62,218 nt of DNA from Actinomycetaceae bacterium (GCA_030524055.1 JAUNHH010000001.1:109838-172055); one strand, 5' to 3'; positions 50,323-60,790 are shown, counted from the first letter of the stretch. Numbers and translations are program-made. Notes: generated from the sequence alone by a model not told the origin.

Positions 50323-52901
50323 CGGGCCACCTCCCGTGAGGCGCTGAGGGTCACTACAGTGCCAGCAGCACCGAGAGACTCATGGATGATGGAGCCGCTA
50401 GAGCATTCGGGGACCCACACAACCCAGTCGGGCAGGTCAGCACAATGCGCCGGCAGAGTAAGGGAGCCACGTGTGGTGGCAAGAGTAATATCCGGGCCGT
50501 CGGCGCTGGGGGTTAGGCCCAGGGCCGCCATTGTTGTTTCGGACAGGAGCGCCACAGGCCGGCGGGCTGAACCAGCCAACCAGGGGGCACCATCTTGGAG
50601 GCGTCCGGCATCGAGTTGCGGTTTATGGGTGGCCAGCAGCGCTTGACCGTGAAGCACCGCAGTGGGTGCGGGGGCCGCAACAGGAGTAAAGACGGGGCGT
50701 TCTCCCGTATAGGACATGACCGCATTGACTTCGTCGTATAGGCCACCCAGGTCTTCTGCTCCCAGGTCTGCACCCATTTCTTTTGCCAGGCGCAGCAGCA
50801 CATGCCGATCAGACAGGGAGGTGGCAGAAATGGCCTGACCGAAGGGGCGCAGGCGCCCTTCCCAGTTAATAAAAGTGCCGTGCTTTTCCAGCGGTGGCGC
50901 TACAGGTAGGACCACGTCGGCAATTTCCGTAATGGGGCTGCGTCGCACTTCCAGGCTGACCAGGAAAGGAGCGGCTTCCATTGCGGCTAGAGCGTCCGCA
51001 GAATCCGGTAGGTCGCGGATATCCACGCCACCTGCAACGAGGGCGGACACTGCGCCCGAATGCAGGCCGGCAAGAATTCCCGGGGCGTCAAGGCCGGTGG
51101 GGATCTCCGAGGACGGGGCGTCCCACCCGAGGTCTGCCAGAGCAGCCGGGGTTGCAGGCCGACCAAAAGGAAGCAGGCCTGGTAGGAGTCCGGCTTCAAT
51201 GGCGCCACGATCGCCTGCGCGGCGAGGCACCCACTGGACGCGAGCGCCTGTGCGGGCCGCTAAATCGGCGACGGCGCTGAGCAGGCCAGGGGTGCGGCCA
51301 GCGCGCTCGCCAACAAGAATGACGCCGGAGGACACCAGGTCGAGGAGGTCCTCATTGGGGGCGCCAGCAGCAATAGAGGCCACCACTTCAGCTTCAGTGC
51401 CAGGAGCGGCATGAAGAATAGTGGCACCGAGTTTGCGTGAACCCACAGAAGTAAAGGGAGCTACCGAGGTCACGGCGAGGCGGCCTTTACGTGCGGACTT
51501 ATACATCCGCAGGAAGAGCGACCCGCACTCATCTTCTGGTTCTAAAGCGACGAGCAGAATATGAGGAGCAGCTTCGACCTCGTGAAAGGTCACCCCAAGT
51601 CCTGATCCCGCAACGTGAGCGGCCAGGAAGGAGCGTTCTTCTTCGCTGGATTCGCGGCTACGGAAGTCAATAGCGTCACTGCCCACCACGGTACGTGCAA
51701 ACTTCGACCACGTCCAGGCGTCTTCAAAGGTGAGGCGCCCGCCAGGCAGGAAGCCAACGGTGCCGGCTTCGCTCGCGCTGCGCAAACCCTTGGCGACGCG
51801 GTCTAGCGCATCAGACCAGGAGGTAGGCACTAATTCGCCACCATCACGGACCAAAGGAGTGGTAATGCGATCCTGCCCAGACCAGGCAAAGGCAAAACGA
51901 TCTTTATCGGTAATCCACTCTTCATTGACGGCCTCGTCATTACCGGCCATCCGGCGGACCACTTCGCCGCGGCGCACATCGACGCGGATTGCTGATCCGG
52001 AGGCGTCATGTTCGGTGACGGAGGCGGTGGAGTGCAGGTCAAAGGGGCGGGCGCGGAAACGATACGAGGCCGCAGTCAGGGCCCCCACCGGGCAAATCTG
52101 AATAATATTGCCCGAGAAATAGGAGGCAAAAGCCCGCCCTGAGACGTCTTTTTCTGTATCGGCCAGGCCGCCCACATTGAGCGAACCAATAATGCCTTCT
52201 TGCCCATAGGGCCCAGAAATCCCGGCCGTATCATTGACCGCCGCATTCGGATCAAAATAGCCCAAAACAGTGGTATCAAAGGCACCAATTTGTTCGCCCA
52301 TAAAATGGTGGTGCTCATTTGGCGCTGTTCCACCGCCGCGACCCTGAAGGTCAATAAAGGCATCGCCCGCAATTTCTTTACCGAAACGCACGCAGCGCTG
52401 GCACAAAATACAGCGATCACGATCCAGCAGAATATGGCTGGTCAGGCGAAGCGGCTTGCGGTAGGTGCGCTTGGCGTCAATAAAACGGGTGGAGGCCCGG
52501 CCATCAGTCATTGCCTGATTTTGCAGGGGGCATTCGCCGCCCTTATCGCAAATCGGACAATCAAGCGGGTGGTTAATGAGGAGGAACTCCATTACCCCGT
52601 GCTGGGCGCGTTCGGCCACTTCCGAGGTTTCCTGAGTTTTCACCACCATGCCGGGGGTGACAGTTTGCGCGCAGGAAGGCTGAGGTTTGGGCATAAAACG
52701 CACTTCGCCGGTATTACGATCCGGCATTCCCACTTCCACCAGGCACTGGCGGCAGGCCGCCACTGGCTCTAACAGTGGGTGGTCACAGAAACGGGGAATC
52801 CGGATTCCCGCAGATTCTGCGGCGCGAATGACCAGAGTGCCCGCCGGGACGGAGAGCTGGACGTCGTCAATGGTGACGTCAACCATCTGGGTGTCGCTCA
52901 T
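50319..52901 (-). CDS. nuoG: NADH-quinone oxidoreductase subunit G
   Basis: Product of 860 residues. N-terminal 2Fe-2S ferredoxin domain (CDHPLLEPVAACRQCLVEVG near residue 39), His-ligated cluster region, then CPICDKGGECPLQNQ near 117 and CILCQRCVRFGKEIAGDAF near 162. A large molybdopterin-oxidoreductase-like domain follows from about residue 260. It is the electron wire of the peripheral arm. Overlaps nuoF and nuoH by 4 bases each. A motif variant at about 51038 is read as SALVAG. Confidence 0.94.
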   Translation of the reverse strand: MSDTQMVDVTIDDVQLSVPAGTLVIRAAESAGIRIPRFCDHPLLEPVAACRQCLVEVGMPDRNTGEVRFMPKPQPSCAQTVTPGMVVKTQETSEVAERAQHGVMEFLLINHPLDCPICDKGGECPLQNQAMTDGRASTRFIDAKRTYRKPLRLTSHILLDRDRCILCQRCVRFGKEIAGDAFIDLQGRGGGTAPNEHHHFMGEQIGAFDTTVLGYFDPNAAVNDTAGISGPYGQEGIIGSLNVGGLADTEKDVSGRAFASYFSGNIIQICPVGALTAASYRFRARPFDLHSTASVTEHDASGSAIRVDVRRGEVVRRMAGNDEAVNEEWITDKDRFAFAWSGQDRITTPLVRDGGELVPTSWSDALDRVAKGLRSASEAGTVGFLPGGRLTFEDAWTWSKFARTVVGSDAIDFRSRESSEEERSFLAAHVAGSGLGVTFHEVEAAPHILLVALEPEDECGSLFLRMYKSARKGRLAVTSVAPFTSVGSRKLGATILHAAPGTEAEVVASIAAGAPNEDLLDLVSSGVILVGERAGRTPGLLSAVADLAARTGARVQWVPRRAGDRGAIEAGLLPGLLPFGRPATPAALADLGWDAPSSEIPTGLDAPGILAGLHSGAVSALVAGGVDIRDLPDSADALAAMEAAPFLVSLEVRRSPITEIADVVLPVAPPLEKHGTFINWEGRLRPFGQAISATSLSDRHVLLRLAKEMGADLGAEDLGGLYDEVNAVMSYTGERPVFTPVAAPAPTAVLHGQALLATHKPQLDAGRLQDGAPWLAGSARRPVALLSETTMAALGLTPSADGPDITLATTRGSLTLPAHCADLPDWVVWVPECSSGSIIHESLGAAGTVVTLSASREVAR

Positions 52902-54199
52902 CGGGCGCCTCCTTGTGCGAAGACGGTGGATGCCTCGTAGGGGAAAAGTTCCCGTGCGGGCGTGGTCAAACCTGCTTCAAATTCCTCGCGGAACTTCTTA
53001 ATGCCAGACATAATCGGGGTTGCTGCCGCATCCCCCAGGGCGCAGAAACTCCGGCCGAAAATATTCTTCGCAATCTCGTCGAGAAGATCGACATCGCCGG
53101 GGCGTCCGCGGCCTTCTTCCAGGCGGATCATAATCTGCTTTAACCAGTAGGTTCCTTCACGGCAGGGCGTGCACTTACCGCAGGACTCATGCTGGTAGAA
53201 CTCAATCCACCGGGAAATGACGCGCACCACGGAGGTGGTTTCGTCGAAGACCTGCAGCGCACGGGTCGCCAGCATCGATCCGGCAGCGCCAACGGCCTCG
53301 TAGTCAAGAGGCACATCAAGGTCTTCTGCCGTGAAAAGTGGCGTTGAAGAGCCTCCCGGAGTCCAGAACTTCAGCTCGTGGCCGGGGCGCATACCGCCAG
53401 CCAGATCAATAAGTTCACGCATCGTAATGCCGAAAGGCGCTTCAAATTGTCCGGGATGAGCCACATGCCCTGACAGGGAGAAAATACCGTGGCCTTTAGA
53501 CTTTTCTGTGCCCATTGCCGTATACCAGTCAACGGAATTGGCGAAAATCCCGGTGACTTGGCAAATGGATTCGACATTATTAATGACGGTTGGCCGCGCA
53601 TAGAGGCCTTCCACTGCGGGGAATGGAGGCTTCAGACGCGGATGTCCGCGGTAGCCTTCTAAAGAATCCAACAGGGCCGTTTCTTCACCGCAAATATAGG
53701 CGCCAGCGCCCGCATGAGCCGTGATTTTCAGGTCCCCTAAAACGCCGGATTCGGTGGCTTCCGCAATCGCATTAAGCAGGCGGCGATACACGTGGACAAC
53801 TTCGCCACGTAAATACACAAAGGCGTGGGTGCAGCCAATAGCGCGGGAAGTAATTGCCATTCCTTCCACCAGAATATGGGGGTTAGCCATAATGGTGGGA
53901 ATGTCTTTACAGGTGCCTGGCTCGGATTCATCGGCATTCACCACCAAGTAGCGGGGTTTGCCGTCGTCGGGGGGCAGGAAGGACCATTTCAGTCCGGTGG
54001 GGAATCCGGCGCCGCCCCGCCCTCGTAAACCTGAGGCCTTAACTGCCTCAATAATGTCGGCAGGCTCCATTGTCATGGCTTTTTTGAGTCCCTCATATCC
54101 GCCGCGAGCGCGGTAGGACTCAATCGTCCACGAACGATCCTGGCCCCAGCCCCGGGTCACAATCGGGGTCAGGGTTGAGGGTTGTGTATAGGCGCTCAT
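52898..54199 (-). CDS. nuoF: NADH-quinone oxidoreductase subunit F
   Basis: Product of 433 residues from ATG 54199, which overlaps the nuoE stop; the longer frame is inside nuoE. It oxidises NADH. FMN and NADH sites: GLRGRGGAGFPTGLKW near residue 59 and GAGAYICGEETALLDSLEG near 165; the 4Fe-4S ligands lie in ESCGKCTPCREGTYW near 345 and CALGDAA near 388. Remarkably, a dispersed motif encodes the RGRGGA part of the FMN-binding loop. Confidence 0.95.
   Translation of the reverse strand: MSAYTQPSTLTPIVTRGWGQDRSWTIESYRARGGYEGLKKAMTMEPADIIEAVKASGLRGRGGAGFPTGLKWSFLPPDDGKPRYLVVNADESEPGTCKDIPTIMANPHILVEGMAITSRAIGCTHAFVYLRGEVVHVYRRLLNAIAEATESGVLGDLKITAHAGAGAYICGEETALLDSLEGYRGHPRLKPPFPAVEGLYARPTVINNVESICQVTGIFANSVDWYTAMGTEKSKGHGIFSLSGHVAHPGQFEAPFGITMRELIDLAGGMRPGHELKFWTPGGSSTPLFTAEDLDVPLDYEAVGAAGSMLATRALQVFDETTSVVRVISRWIEFYQHESCGKCTPCREGTYWLKQIMIRLEEGRGRPGDVDLLDEIAKNIFGRSFCALGDAAATPIMSGIKKFREEFEAGLTTPARELFPYEASTVFAQGGAR
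54014..54025 (-). repeat. Dispersed motif inside the FMN loop of nuoF
   Basis: Read as RGRG of RGRGGAGFP. Here the protein motif itself may explain the DNA sequence. Confidence 0.6.
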
Positions 54200-54903
54200 G
54201 CCTTTTCGCCCTCCTGAACTGGGGTTGTGGTGGTCTCGCCGGTAGCGGTAGGAGCGGTCCATCCGCGGCTCTGTGCAATGCCTAGGCCTAGCAGTGACGG
54301 GGCGCCAGCGCTGGGGCCTTCGTGGACGCGCCCATCGGGGAATCCCGCGAGGACGTGTTCGACTTCCTTAAAGGTGGGCACAGTGTCGGGGCCGCGCGTG
54401 GGCGCCACGGGGCGGCCTTCTTCTAGGTCATCAACGAGGGCGAGGGCGGACTCGACAGTCTGATTGTCGAAGAATTCCCAGTTCACCATGACGACGGGCG
54501 CGTAGTCGCAGGCCGCATTGCATTCAATGCGTTCGAGGGTAATCCGGCCTGATTCATTGGTTTCATCGGAGCCCACGCCGACGTGGTCGCTGACCGCATC
54601 CCAAATCGCGTCCCCGCCCATGACGGCGCATAGGGAGTTGGTGCAGACACCCACCAGGTATTCGCCTGTGGGGTGGCGCTTGTACTGGGTGTAGAAGGTG
54701 GCGACTGCGCTGACTTCCGCGCGGGTCAATCCCAGGACATCAGCGCACAGAGTAATGCCATCGGCGCTGACATAGCCGTCTTCTGATTGGACCAGGTGCA
54801 GCATTGGTAGCAGAGCTGAGCGCGAGTGGCCCGTGGGATAGCGGGCAATAATCTGCGCGGCTTCCTCGCGGAGGCGAGTTTCAACATGCGGGTCGTAGGT
54901 CAT
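54196..54903 (-). CDS. nuoE: NADH-quinone oxidoreductase subunit E
   Basis: Product of 235 residues. Thioredoxin-like 2Fe-2S subunit with ligands in [13 protein letters not shown] near residue 85 and [18 protein letters not shown] near 123. An Ala/Thr/Pro-rich tail of about 40 residues follows. A motif variant (near 54435) is read as SALALVDD. Overlaps nuoD and nuoF by 4 bases. Confidence 0.95.
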   Translation of the reverse strand: MTYDPHVETRLREEAAQIIARYPTGHSRSALLPMLHLVQSEDGYVSADGITLCADVLGLTRAEVSAVATFYTQYKRHPTGEYLVGVCTNSLCAVMGGDAIWDAVSDHVGVGSDETNESGRITLERIECNAACDYAPVVMVNWEFFDNQTVESALALVDDLEEGRPVAPTRGPDTVPTFKEVEHVLAGFPDGRVHEGPSAGAPSLLGLGIAQSRGWTAPTATGETTTTPVQEGEKA

Positions 54904-56252
54904 CGGTCAACGCCTCCAAGCACAGGGTCAACGCTGGCCAGGGAGACAACAACGTCGGCCAGCTGGCCGCCTTCGGTCATCATGGCCAAAGACTGCAAAT
55001 TCGCGAAAGATGGGTCGCGGAAGTGGGCGCGGTAGGGGCGCGTTCCTCCGTCAGAGACCAGGTGGACCCCGAGGATACCTTTCGCGTGTTCCACTGTTTG
55101 GTAGACCTGGCCGGCTGGGACGCGGAAGCCTTCGGTGACCAATTTGAAGTGGTGGATGAGGGATTCCATGGATTCGCCCATGATTTCGCGAATGTGGTCC
55201 AGGGAGTTGCCTTGGCCGTCTGTGGCCACCGAGAGGCGTGCTGGCCAGGCAATGCGGGCATCTTCGACCATGGTGGGGGCGCCTTCTGTGGCTTCGAGGC
55301 GTTTGAGGACCTGGGCAATAATGCGGAAGGATTCGTAGCATTCGTCGAAACGGACGACGACGCGGTTATAGCAGTCGGAAACGTCGGTGGTGGGAATGTC
55401 AAAGTCGAATTCCTCGTAACCGCAGTAGGGCTTGTCTTTGCGCAAGTCCCGGGGAAGGCCAGCAGCGCGCAGCATCGGGCCGGTAACGCCCAGGGCAAGG
55501 AGGCCCGACAATGGCAGGTAGCCAACGTCAACGAAGCGGCGTTTAAAAATAGGATTGGCGAGGACGAGGTCCTGCATTTCCCCAATGTCACGGCGCACCA
55601 GGGGCAGCTTTTCTTTAATGTAGCTCACCATATCTGCGGGCAGATCCTGAGCGACACCGCCGGGACGGATATAGGCGTGGTTCATACGCAGGCCAGTAAT
55701 GCGTTCAAAAATGCGCAGGATTTCTTCGCGGCCTCGGAAAGCGACCGTCATCATGGTGGTGGCACCAAGTTCGTTGCCACCTGTACCGATAGCCACCATA
55801 TGGGAGGCAATACGGTTGAGTTCCATCAGGAGAACGCGGATCAGGGTGGCACGCTCGGGCACCTGGTCGGTAATGCCGAGAAGTTTTTCCACAGCCAGGC
55901 AGTAGCCAACTTCCTGGAAGAAGGGGGCCACATAGTCCATACGGGTACAGAAGGTCACGCCCTGAGTCCAGGTGCGGTACTCCATATTCTTCTCAATGCC
56001 CGTGTGAAGGTATCCGGTATCGACGCGGGTTTCACGGACGGTTTCGCCGTCGAGTTCCAGAATGAGGCGAAGCACCCCGTGAGTTGAAGGGTGGACTGGG
56101 CCCATATTGAGGACGATGCGCTCATTCGTAATCTTTTCGATTTCAGCGAGGACATCTTCCCAGTCGCCGCCTTGGGCGAGGACCTCGGGCAGGTCCTCCA
56201 TATCCAGGCCGGCCGCGCCAGCTGTGGCGTGGAAAGGATTAGGGGTGCTCAT
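54900..56252 (-). CDS. nuoD: NADH-quinone oxidoreductase subunit D
   Basis: Product of 450 residues of the hydrogenase-large-subunit-like family. [15 protein letters not shown] near residue 50 carries the quinone-site His; [20 protein letters not shown] region near 92 and the C-terminal DPVLGGVDR are canonical. With NuoB it forms the quinone pocket. Its first base coincides with the last base of nuoC. Confidence 0.96.
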   Translation of the reverse strand: MSTPNPFHATAGAAGLDMEDLPEVLAQGGDWEDVLAEIEKITNERIVLNMGPVHPSTHGVLRLILELDGETVRETRVDTGYLHTGIEKNMEYRTWTQGVTFCTRMDYVAPFFQEVGYCLAVEKLLGITDQVPERATLIRVLLMELNRIASHMVAIGTGGNELGATTMMTVAFRGREEILRIFERITGLRMNHAYIRPGGVAQDLPADMVSYIKEKLPLVRRDIGEMQDLVLANPIFKRRFVDVGYLPLSGLLALGVTGPMLRAAGLPRDLRKDKPYCGYEEFDFDIPTTDVSDCYNRVVVRFDECYESFRIIAQVLKRLEATEGAPTMVEDARIAWPARLSVATDGQGNSLDHIREIMGESMESLIHHFKLVTEGFRVPAGQVYQTVEHAKGILGVHLVSDGGTRPYRAHFRDPSFANLQSLAMMTEGGQLADVVVSLASVDPVLGGVDR

Positions 56253-57016
56253 TAGTTGTACGACCTCCGCGTATCGGCGGGTGGGACGGTAGCTCCATGG
56301 AATTCAACGGGAATACCACCCAGCGGGTAGTCCTTCCGCTGAGGGTGGCCCACCCAGTCATCGGGCAGGGCTGTACGGGTCAGGGAGGGATGCCCGTCAA
56401 AAACAATGCCCATCAGGTCCCAGGTTTCTCTTTCCTGCCAGTCATTAGCCGGGTACACCGACACTACTGACGGAATATGCGGGTCCTCGTCAGGGCAGGT
56501 GGTTTCTAGACGCACATCGCGGTTGTGCGTAATGGACTGCAGGGGTAGGACGGCGTGGAGTTCACGGCCTTTATCTGCCGGGTAGTGCACGCCATTGGTA
56601 CCCAGGCACAATTCGAAACGCAGGTCCTGGTCGTCGCGCATCCACTGGCACACCTGGAGAAGGTGGTCGCGGGCAATAAAAATAGTGAGTTCATCGCGGT
56701 CAACAACGACCTTTTCGATGACCTCTTCTACGGGAAGGTCGGCCTCGCGGATGAGTTCTTCGAGGATATCGACAATCTCGTCAAAGTAGCCGCCATAAGG
56801 GCGGGCACTTTCCCCGGGAAGGTAGTGGGAGGTCACCAGCCCACCAAAGCCGGTGGTGTCGCCGTGGTCTTTTACGCCGAACATACCCTGACGCTGGGCG
56901 ATGGGTTCAGCTGCTGCAAAACCACGGGGGGCTTGCGTGGCGAGGTCGGTGGTTGCTGATTCTGGGGTCGCCGACGTGAGTTCGGCCCCGCCCTCGTTCT
57001 TTATTGACTCACTCAT
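56252..57016 (-). CDS. nuoC: NADH-quinone oxidoreductase subunit C
   Basis: Product of 254 residues. A 60-residue low-complexity N-terminus begins [16 protein letters not shown], in which NEGGA is a dispersed motif. The conserved part includes [20 protein letters not shown] near residue 124 and the signature [18 protein letters not shown] near 200, followed by [15 protein letters not shown]. Overlaps nuoB by 4 bases. Confidence 0.95.
   Translation of the reverse strand: MSESIKNEGGAELTSATPESATTDLATQAPRGFAAAEPIAQRQGMFGVKDHGDTTGFGGLVTSHYLPGESARPYGGYFDEIVDILEELIREADLPVEEVIEKVVVDRDELTIFIARDHLLQVCQWMRDDQDLRFELCLGTNGVHYPADKGRELHAVLPLQSITHNRDVRLETTCPDEDPHIPSVVSVYPANDWQERETWDLMGIVFDGHPSLTRTALPDDWVGHPQRKDYPLGGIPVEFHGATVPPADTRRSYN
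56985..56996 (-). repeat. Dispersed motif at the N-terminus of nuoC
   Basis: Read in frame as EGGA seven codons after the start. Confidence 0.8.
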
Positions 57017-57567
57017 GCGAGAAGTCCCTTCATCTGATGGGTCGGGGTGGCCGCCAATGCTGCTGCTTCGGCTTTCTTGGCGATCTCGCGGCGGTGGACG
57101 CCCAGCGGTTCCTTGCCGATCTGTTCACGCAGGGTCAAAATGGCGTGGATCAGGGCTTCAGGGCGCGGGGGGCAGCCGGGAAGGTAGACGTCAACGGGGA
57201 CAATGTGATCGCAGCCCTGGACAATGGCGTAGTTATTAAACATGCCGCCACTGGAGGCGCAGGCCCCCATCGAAATCACCCATTTAGGTTCGGGCATAGA
57301 GTCATAAACGCGGCGAATAATTGGTGCCATTTTGTGAGCGACGCGGCCCGACACAATCATCACATCAGAGTGGCGGGGCGAGGCGCGGAAAACTTCCAGG
57401 CCGAAACGTGCCATATCAAAACGGGGAGTTCCTGCCGCCATCATTTCAATAGCGCAGCACGCTAGACCCATTGTCACTGGCCATTGGCTGTGTTTCCTTG
57501 CCAGGCCCAGGACCTTTTCAATACTGGTCAGCGCAATGCCAGCGGGCAAACTTTCTTCGAGTCCCAT
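57013..57567 (-). CDS. nuoB: NADH-quinone oxidoreductase subunit B
   Basis: Product of 184 residues. It holds the N2 cluster: tandem cysteines in [14 protein letters not shown] near residue 37, then [16 protein letters not shown] near 100 and [13 protein letters not shown] near 130. [20 protein letters not shown] is typical. It starts 17 bases after nuoA. Confidence 0.96.
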   Translation of the reverse strand: MGLEESLPAGIALTSIEKVLGLARKHSQWPVTMGLACCAIEMMAAGTPRFDMARFGLEVFRASPRHSDVMIVSGRVAHKMAPIIRRVYDSMPEPKWVISMGACASSGGMFNNYAIVQGCDHIVPVDVYLPGCPPRPEALIHAILTLREQIGKEPLGVHRREIAKKAEAAALAATPTHQMKGLLA

Positions 57568-57583
57568 ATTTTTCTACCTCACA

Positions 57584-57940
57584 TCAGTAATCGAGGCCGC
57601 CGCGGCGCCACTCGTAAATGTACGGGACAGTAATCAGGGCAATAAATGTCAGCATTGTGACCAGACCAAAAAGGCCGAGTTGGTTAAATGAGACAGCCCA
57701 TGGGTACATAAAGACGACTTCAATATCGAAGATAATGAAGGTCATTGCGACCAGGTAATAGCGCACAGGGAAACGCCCGGAATCGAGTTTTTCCATGGTC
57801 GGGTCAATCCCGCATTCATAGTTGTCGCCCTTTGTGCGGCTCTTTTTTTTGGGGCCCAACACTGCTGAGGCGCCTAATCCTCCTAAAGCAAGGACAAGGG
57901 CAACCGCCAGCATAATGAGCAGCGGCACATATGGGTTCAT
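57584..57940 (-). CDS. nuoA: NADH-quinone oxidoreductase subunit A
   Basis: Product of 118 residues with three membrane spans. ATG 57940 follows GGGAGGAACG; the TTG 12 bases upstream overlaps that site. The loop after span 1 contains YECGIDPTMEKLDSGRFPVRYYLVAM, the family signature with the redox-sensed Cys, and FDIEVVFMYPWAV is also conserved. First gene of the 14-gene nuo operon. Confidence 0.95.
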   Translation of the reverse strand: MNPYVPLLIMLAVALVLALGGLGASAVLGPKKKSRTKGDNYECGIDPTMEKLDSGRFPVRYYLVAMTFIIFDIEVVFMYPWAVSFNQLGLFGLVTMLTFIALITVPYIYEWRRGGLDY

Positions 57941-58046
57941 CGTTCCTCCCAATTTCGGGTGGTGATCCGGGGGCTGGCAGGCAGGCGGCCAGATAACTGG
58001 CAGCCAGCGTGTACGCGGTGAAGTGGTGTCGTCGCGCTGAGGAAGC

Positions 58047-59345
58047 TCATGCTGAAGGCACCACCTTCGTTAAAGCAGTAATCAGGCGGTCGTCAATATC
58101 TCCGCCTTTACGTTCATAACCGTCGGAAAGGAGTTTATGAACGAGAGTCATCAGGCGTGGAATAGGAAGCCCATAATGCGTGCACGCCCGCATAATTTTC
58201 GGGTTCTCAATGAGGCGCACAAAAACGCGGCCCAGGCTGTAATAGCCACCGTATTCTTCGCGCATTGCTTCTGGGTAGGCGCTTAGTGCCCGGTCGATTC
58301 CTGCGCGGCTGGTCCGGCCAAGGCCCTGCGCAATGGCCTGGGCAGCTAGACGGCCCGCTTTCATTCCAGGCGCGATTCCTTCGCCGTTATAAGGGGAGAC
58401 CATTCCGCCAGCATCACCCACAAGGAGAAGCCCATTGGTGTAATGCGGGGTGCGATTAAAAGACATTGGTAGGGCCGCGCTGCGTAATTGACCAATCTGG
58501 TTTTCTGGGGTGAATCCCCATTCTTCTGGTAGGTGCGCAGTCCATTGGGCGAAAACTTCCCGATAGGGCAGCGTAGTGGCGCGCGCGTTGGAGGCCACCG
58601 ACCCGAGGCCAACATTGACGATGCCGTCGCCCATCGGGAAAATCCAGCCGTAGCCGGGAAGAAGATCCGATTCGCCTGGTTTACCCGCCCACAGTTCCAG
58701 GTGGGATTCCATCCAGTCTTCATCTCCACGTGGGGACCGGTAGTAGGTGCGGGCGGCAACGCCAATGGGTTTTTCTGGGTTCTTTTCGATTCCCAGCGAG
58801 GTGGCAAGCCGGGCTGCCACTCCCCCAGCATCCACCACGAGTTTGGCGTGGACGTTAAGTTCGCTGCGGTTTTTGCCTGAGCCTTGGCGGGCGGTGACGC
58901 CAATAACGCGGCCCGCTGAGTTTTGGAGGGCGCCGGTGACCGTGATGCCTTCCATGAGGCGGGCGCCTGCACTTTGAGCGCGAAGGACGAGGGCGTGGTC
59001 CAGGTCCATTCGGGCCCGGCACATGCCATAGCCGGGTAGGGATTTCGAGTCAGGCCATTCCATGGTGACGGTGTGGCCGCCACCAATGACTGTCAGTCCG
59101 CGGTTGCGTGCCCAGCCCGTGGTATCGACACCCATGAGAAGAAGTTCGTGGACGGCAGCTGGGGTGAGGCCGTCGCCGCAGATTTTGTCGCGAGGGAAGG
59201 TGGATTTGTCGAGGAGGAGAACGTCGATTCCGAGGGTGGCGAGGTGGTAGGCGGTAGAGGCGCCCGATGGGCCTGCACCTACGACAACAACGTCGGCGGT
59301 GAGATCGCGGCTGCGGGCCTCGTCCACGGGACTCCTCTGGTTCAT
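58047..59345 (-). CDS. Geranylgeranyl-reductase-family flavoprotein, menaquinone reductase-like
   Basis: Product of about 432 residues from ATG 59345 (no strong ribosome binding site; an upstream in-frame start at 59414 is less likely). FAD site VVVVGAGPSGASTAYHL near residue 18 and DKSTFPRDKICGDGLTP near 44, the second FAD motif LLVGDAGGMVSPYNGEGI near 300. In actinobacteria such proteins saturate the menaquinone tail (MenJ). Its place between nuo and menG supports that. It lies 106 bases upstream of nuoA on the same strand and may be cotranscribed. Confidence 0.8.
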   Translation of the reverse strand: MNQRSPVDEARSRDLTADVVVVGAGPSGASTAYHLATLGIDVLLLDKSTFPRDKICGDGLTPAAVHELLLMGVDTTGWARNRGLTVIGGGHTVTMEWPDSKSLPGYGMCRARMDLDHALVLRAQSAGARLMEGITVTGALQNSAGRVIGVTARQGSGKNRSELNVHAKLVVDAGGVAARLATSLGIEKNPEKPIGVAARTYYRSPRGDEDWMESHLELWAGKPGESDLLPGYGWIFPMGDGIVNVGLGSVASNARATTLPYREVFAQWTAHLPEEWGFTPENQIGQLRSAALPMSFNRTPHYTNGLLLVGDAGGMVSPYNGEGIAPGMKAGRLAAQAIAQGLGRTSRAGIDRALSAYPEAMREEYGGYYSLGRVFVRLIENPKIMRACTHYGLPIPRLMTLVHKLLSDGYERKGGDIDDRLITALTKVVPSA

Positions 59346-59588
59346 GGGCACATTCGGGAAAGGCCGAATGCTGGGCGGTTTTTGCGCACGGAGACCGGGG
59401 GGATTTCCGCGCATTGCGAGGCAACACTAGCGTCCACGCCAGTGGTGCCAATCTTCGGCTACTTTACCTTGTTATTTCGCCACTTTGCGCAAGGGGTAGG
59501 TAGGGGTGGGTGGAGTATTTCGGGAAGCATAGGTTTCCCTAATTTCGCTTTAGTGGCACAGGTCTCGGAAAATCAGGGTTTTCCCGCA

Positions 59589-59600
59589 CGAGGGCGGGGC
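59589..59600 (+). repeat. Dispersed motif, intergenic
   Basis: Exact core upstream of the reductase gene. Confidence 0.8.
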
Positions 59601-59696
59601 GCAATTGTGACGCCACTCCCCTATTTTTTACTGCCAACGGCTGCAGGTAACGAGCAATGACGGTGTGCACGGCGCAGCGCAATGAATGACCCTTGA

Positions 59697-59766
59697 CACC
59701 AAACGTGCAATGGGCGACAAAAAAGGCGATTTTCAGGCAAAAATGTCGCGCTCTGCCCGTCTGGTG
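59697..59766. repeat. REP-A element, inverse orientation
   Basis: 70-bp copy opposite to the others; unlike most it is not joined to a dispersed motif. Confidence 0.8.
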
Positions 59767-59808
59767 TCAACCACCAGCCCGCGGCACTCGCGTGAGACCC
59801 ACGAATTA

Positions 59809-59888
59809 GAAGATATGTCAGCGTTGGGAACATAGGTAGGCGCCGGGGGCGCCCCCAACACTGACATATCTTCCCAACGCCTACTTAT
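59809..59888. repeat. Palindromic repeat, family C, second copy
   Basis: GAAGATATGTCAGCGTTGGG (59809-59828) pairs with 59854-59873 with one mismatch, and CTTCCCAACGCCTAC beyond it matches the outer arm of the copy at 18761-18828. Confidence 0.7.
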
Positions 59889-60007
59889 GTATGGTGTGGC
59901 GGTCATCAACAGGTCCCGCACCACAGAGACTCAGATTCACCAGGCCCCGGCCTCGTGAATGGAAAGAAAAGAGCGCGCAGGCCCGCGGGCCCACACTGCG
60001 CCCTCCC

Positions 60008-60790
60008 CTACTTTTTATAGCCCCGATGCAGCGCCACAATGCCGCCTGTGAGATTGCGATATTCGACATCTCGCCACCCGGCGGAAATCATGACACGCGC
60101 CAATGTTTCCTGGTCATGCCAGGCAAGAATCGACTCAGCTAAATAGTCATAGGCCACATCATCGGAGGATAATAAACGCGCAAGCCCCGGCATTACGGTC
60201 CCTAAATGCACACGATACAGCCCACGAAAAGCCGTATTTGTCGGCCGGGAAAACTCAGAAATCACCACTCGTCCACCCGGGCGCACCACCCGGAGCATTT
60301 CTCGTAAGGCCCGATCTGTATCGGGAATATTGCGCAGCCCATAAGAAATAGTGACCGCATCAAATTCACCATCCGTAAAAGGCAAATCCAGCGCATTCCC
60401 GTAAACAAATTCAATATCGGGGTGCCGCGAGCGCCCCACCTCAATCATTCCTTCGGAGAGATCACAGGCGACAATATGAATCCCGTCGCCTTTGAGCGCC
60501 GCCGATGACGCACCCGTTCCAGCTGCAAGATCGAGGATTTTCTCCCCTGCTACAGGTGCCACTGCTTTACGTAATGCTGCCAACCACACATGGTCCATTC
60601 CGCCGGTGAGCAGCGTGTTCATGAGGTCATAACGCCTGGCTACGTGATCAAACATTGCGGCAACCTCGGCGGGGGCTTTATCCAGGTCAGCTCGGCGGAT
60701 ATCCGTAGGCGCGTGGGGCGCATCGTGAGCAGGTGCGGATTCTGGCTGAGGGGCCGCGGATGACACTGGCATGGAAGCATCAGAACTCAT
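60008..60790 (-). CDS. menG: Demethylmenaquinone methyltransferase
   Basis: Product of 260 residues of the UbiE/MenG family. The first 35 residues are low-complexity (Ala/Pro). Then VAAMFDHVARRYDLMNTLLTGG near residue 45, the SAM site ILDLAAGTGASS near 86, FPF-type FTDGEFDAVTISYGLRNIPD near 137, and the signature REMLRVVRPGGRVVISEFS. It performs the final methylation of menaquinone. Divergent from menF. Confidence 0.92.
   Translation of the reverse strand: MSSDASMPVSSAAPQPESAPAHDAPHAPTDIRRADLDKAPAEVAAMFDHVARRYDLMNTLLTGGMDHVWLAALRKAVAPVAGEKILDLAAGTGASSAALKGDGIHIVACDLSEGMIEVGRSRHPDIEFVYGNALDLPFTDGEFDAVTISYGLRNIPDTDRALREMLRVVRPGGRVVISEFSRPTNTAFRGLYRVHLGTVMPGLARLLSSDDVAYDYLAESILAWHDQETLARVMISAGWRDVEYRNLTGGIVALHRGYKK

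Larger units (their letters stand above)
59346..60007. other. Repeat-rich spacer between menG and the reductase gene
   Basis: No gene is seen. It contains an exact dispersed motif (59589), a REP-A element, a family C palindrome and a GGCC-subtype motif near 59946. The reductase promoter should lie within 59350-59580. Confidence 0.6.

Noticed and set aside
54014-54025. nuoF motif copy as evidence for an inserted signal word
   Set aside because: RGRGGAGFP is conserved in all NuoF proteins, so this copy can arise from protein constraint alone.
55023-56087. Plus-strand frame of 354 codons opposite nuoD
   Set aside because: nuoD is certain on the other strand, and this frame shows no family motif.
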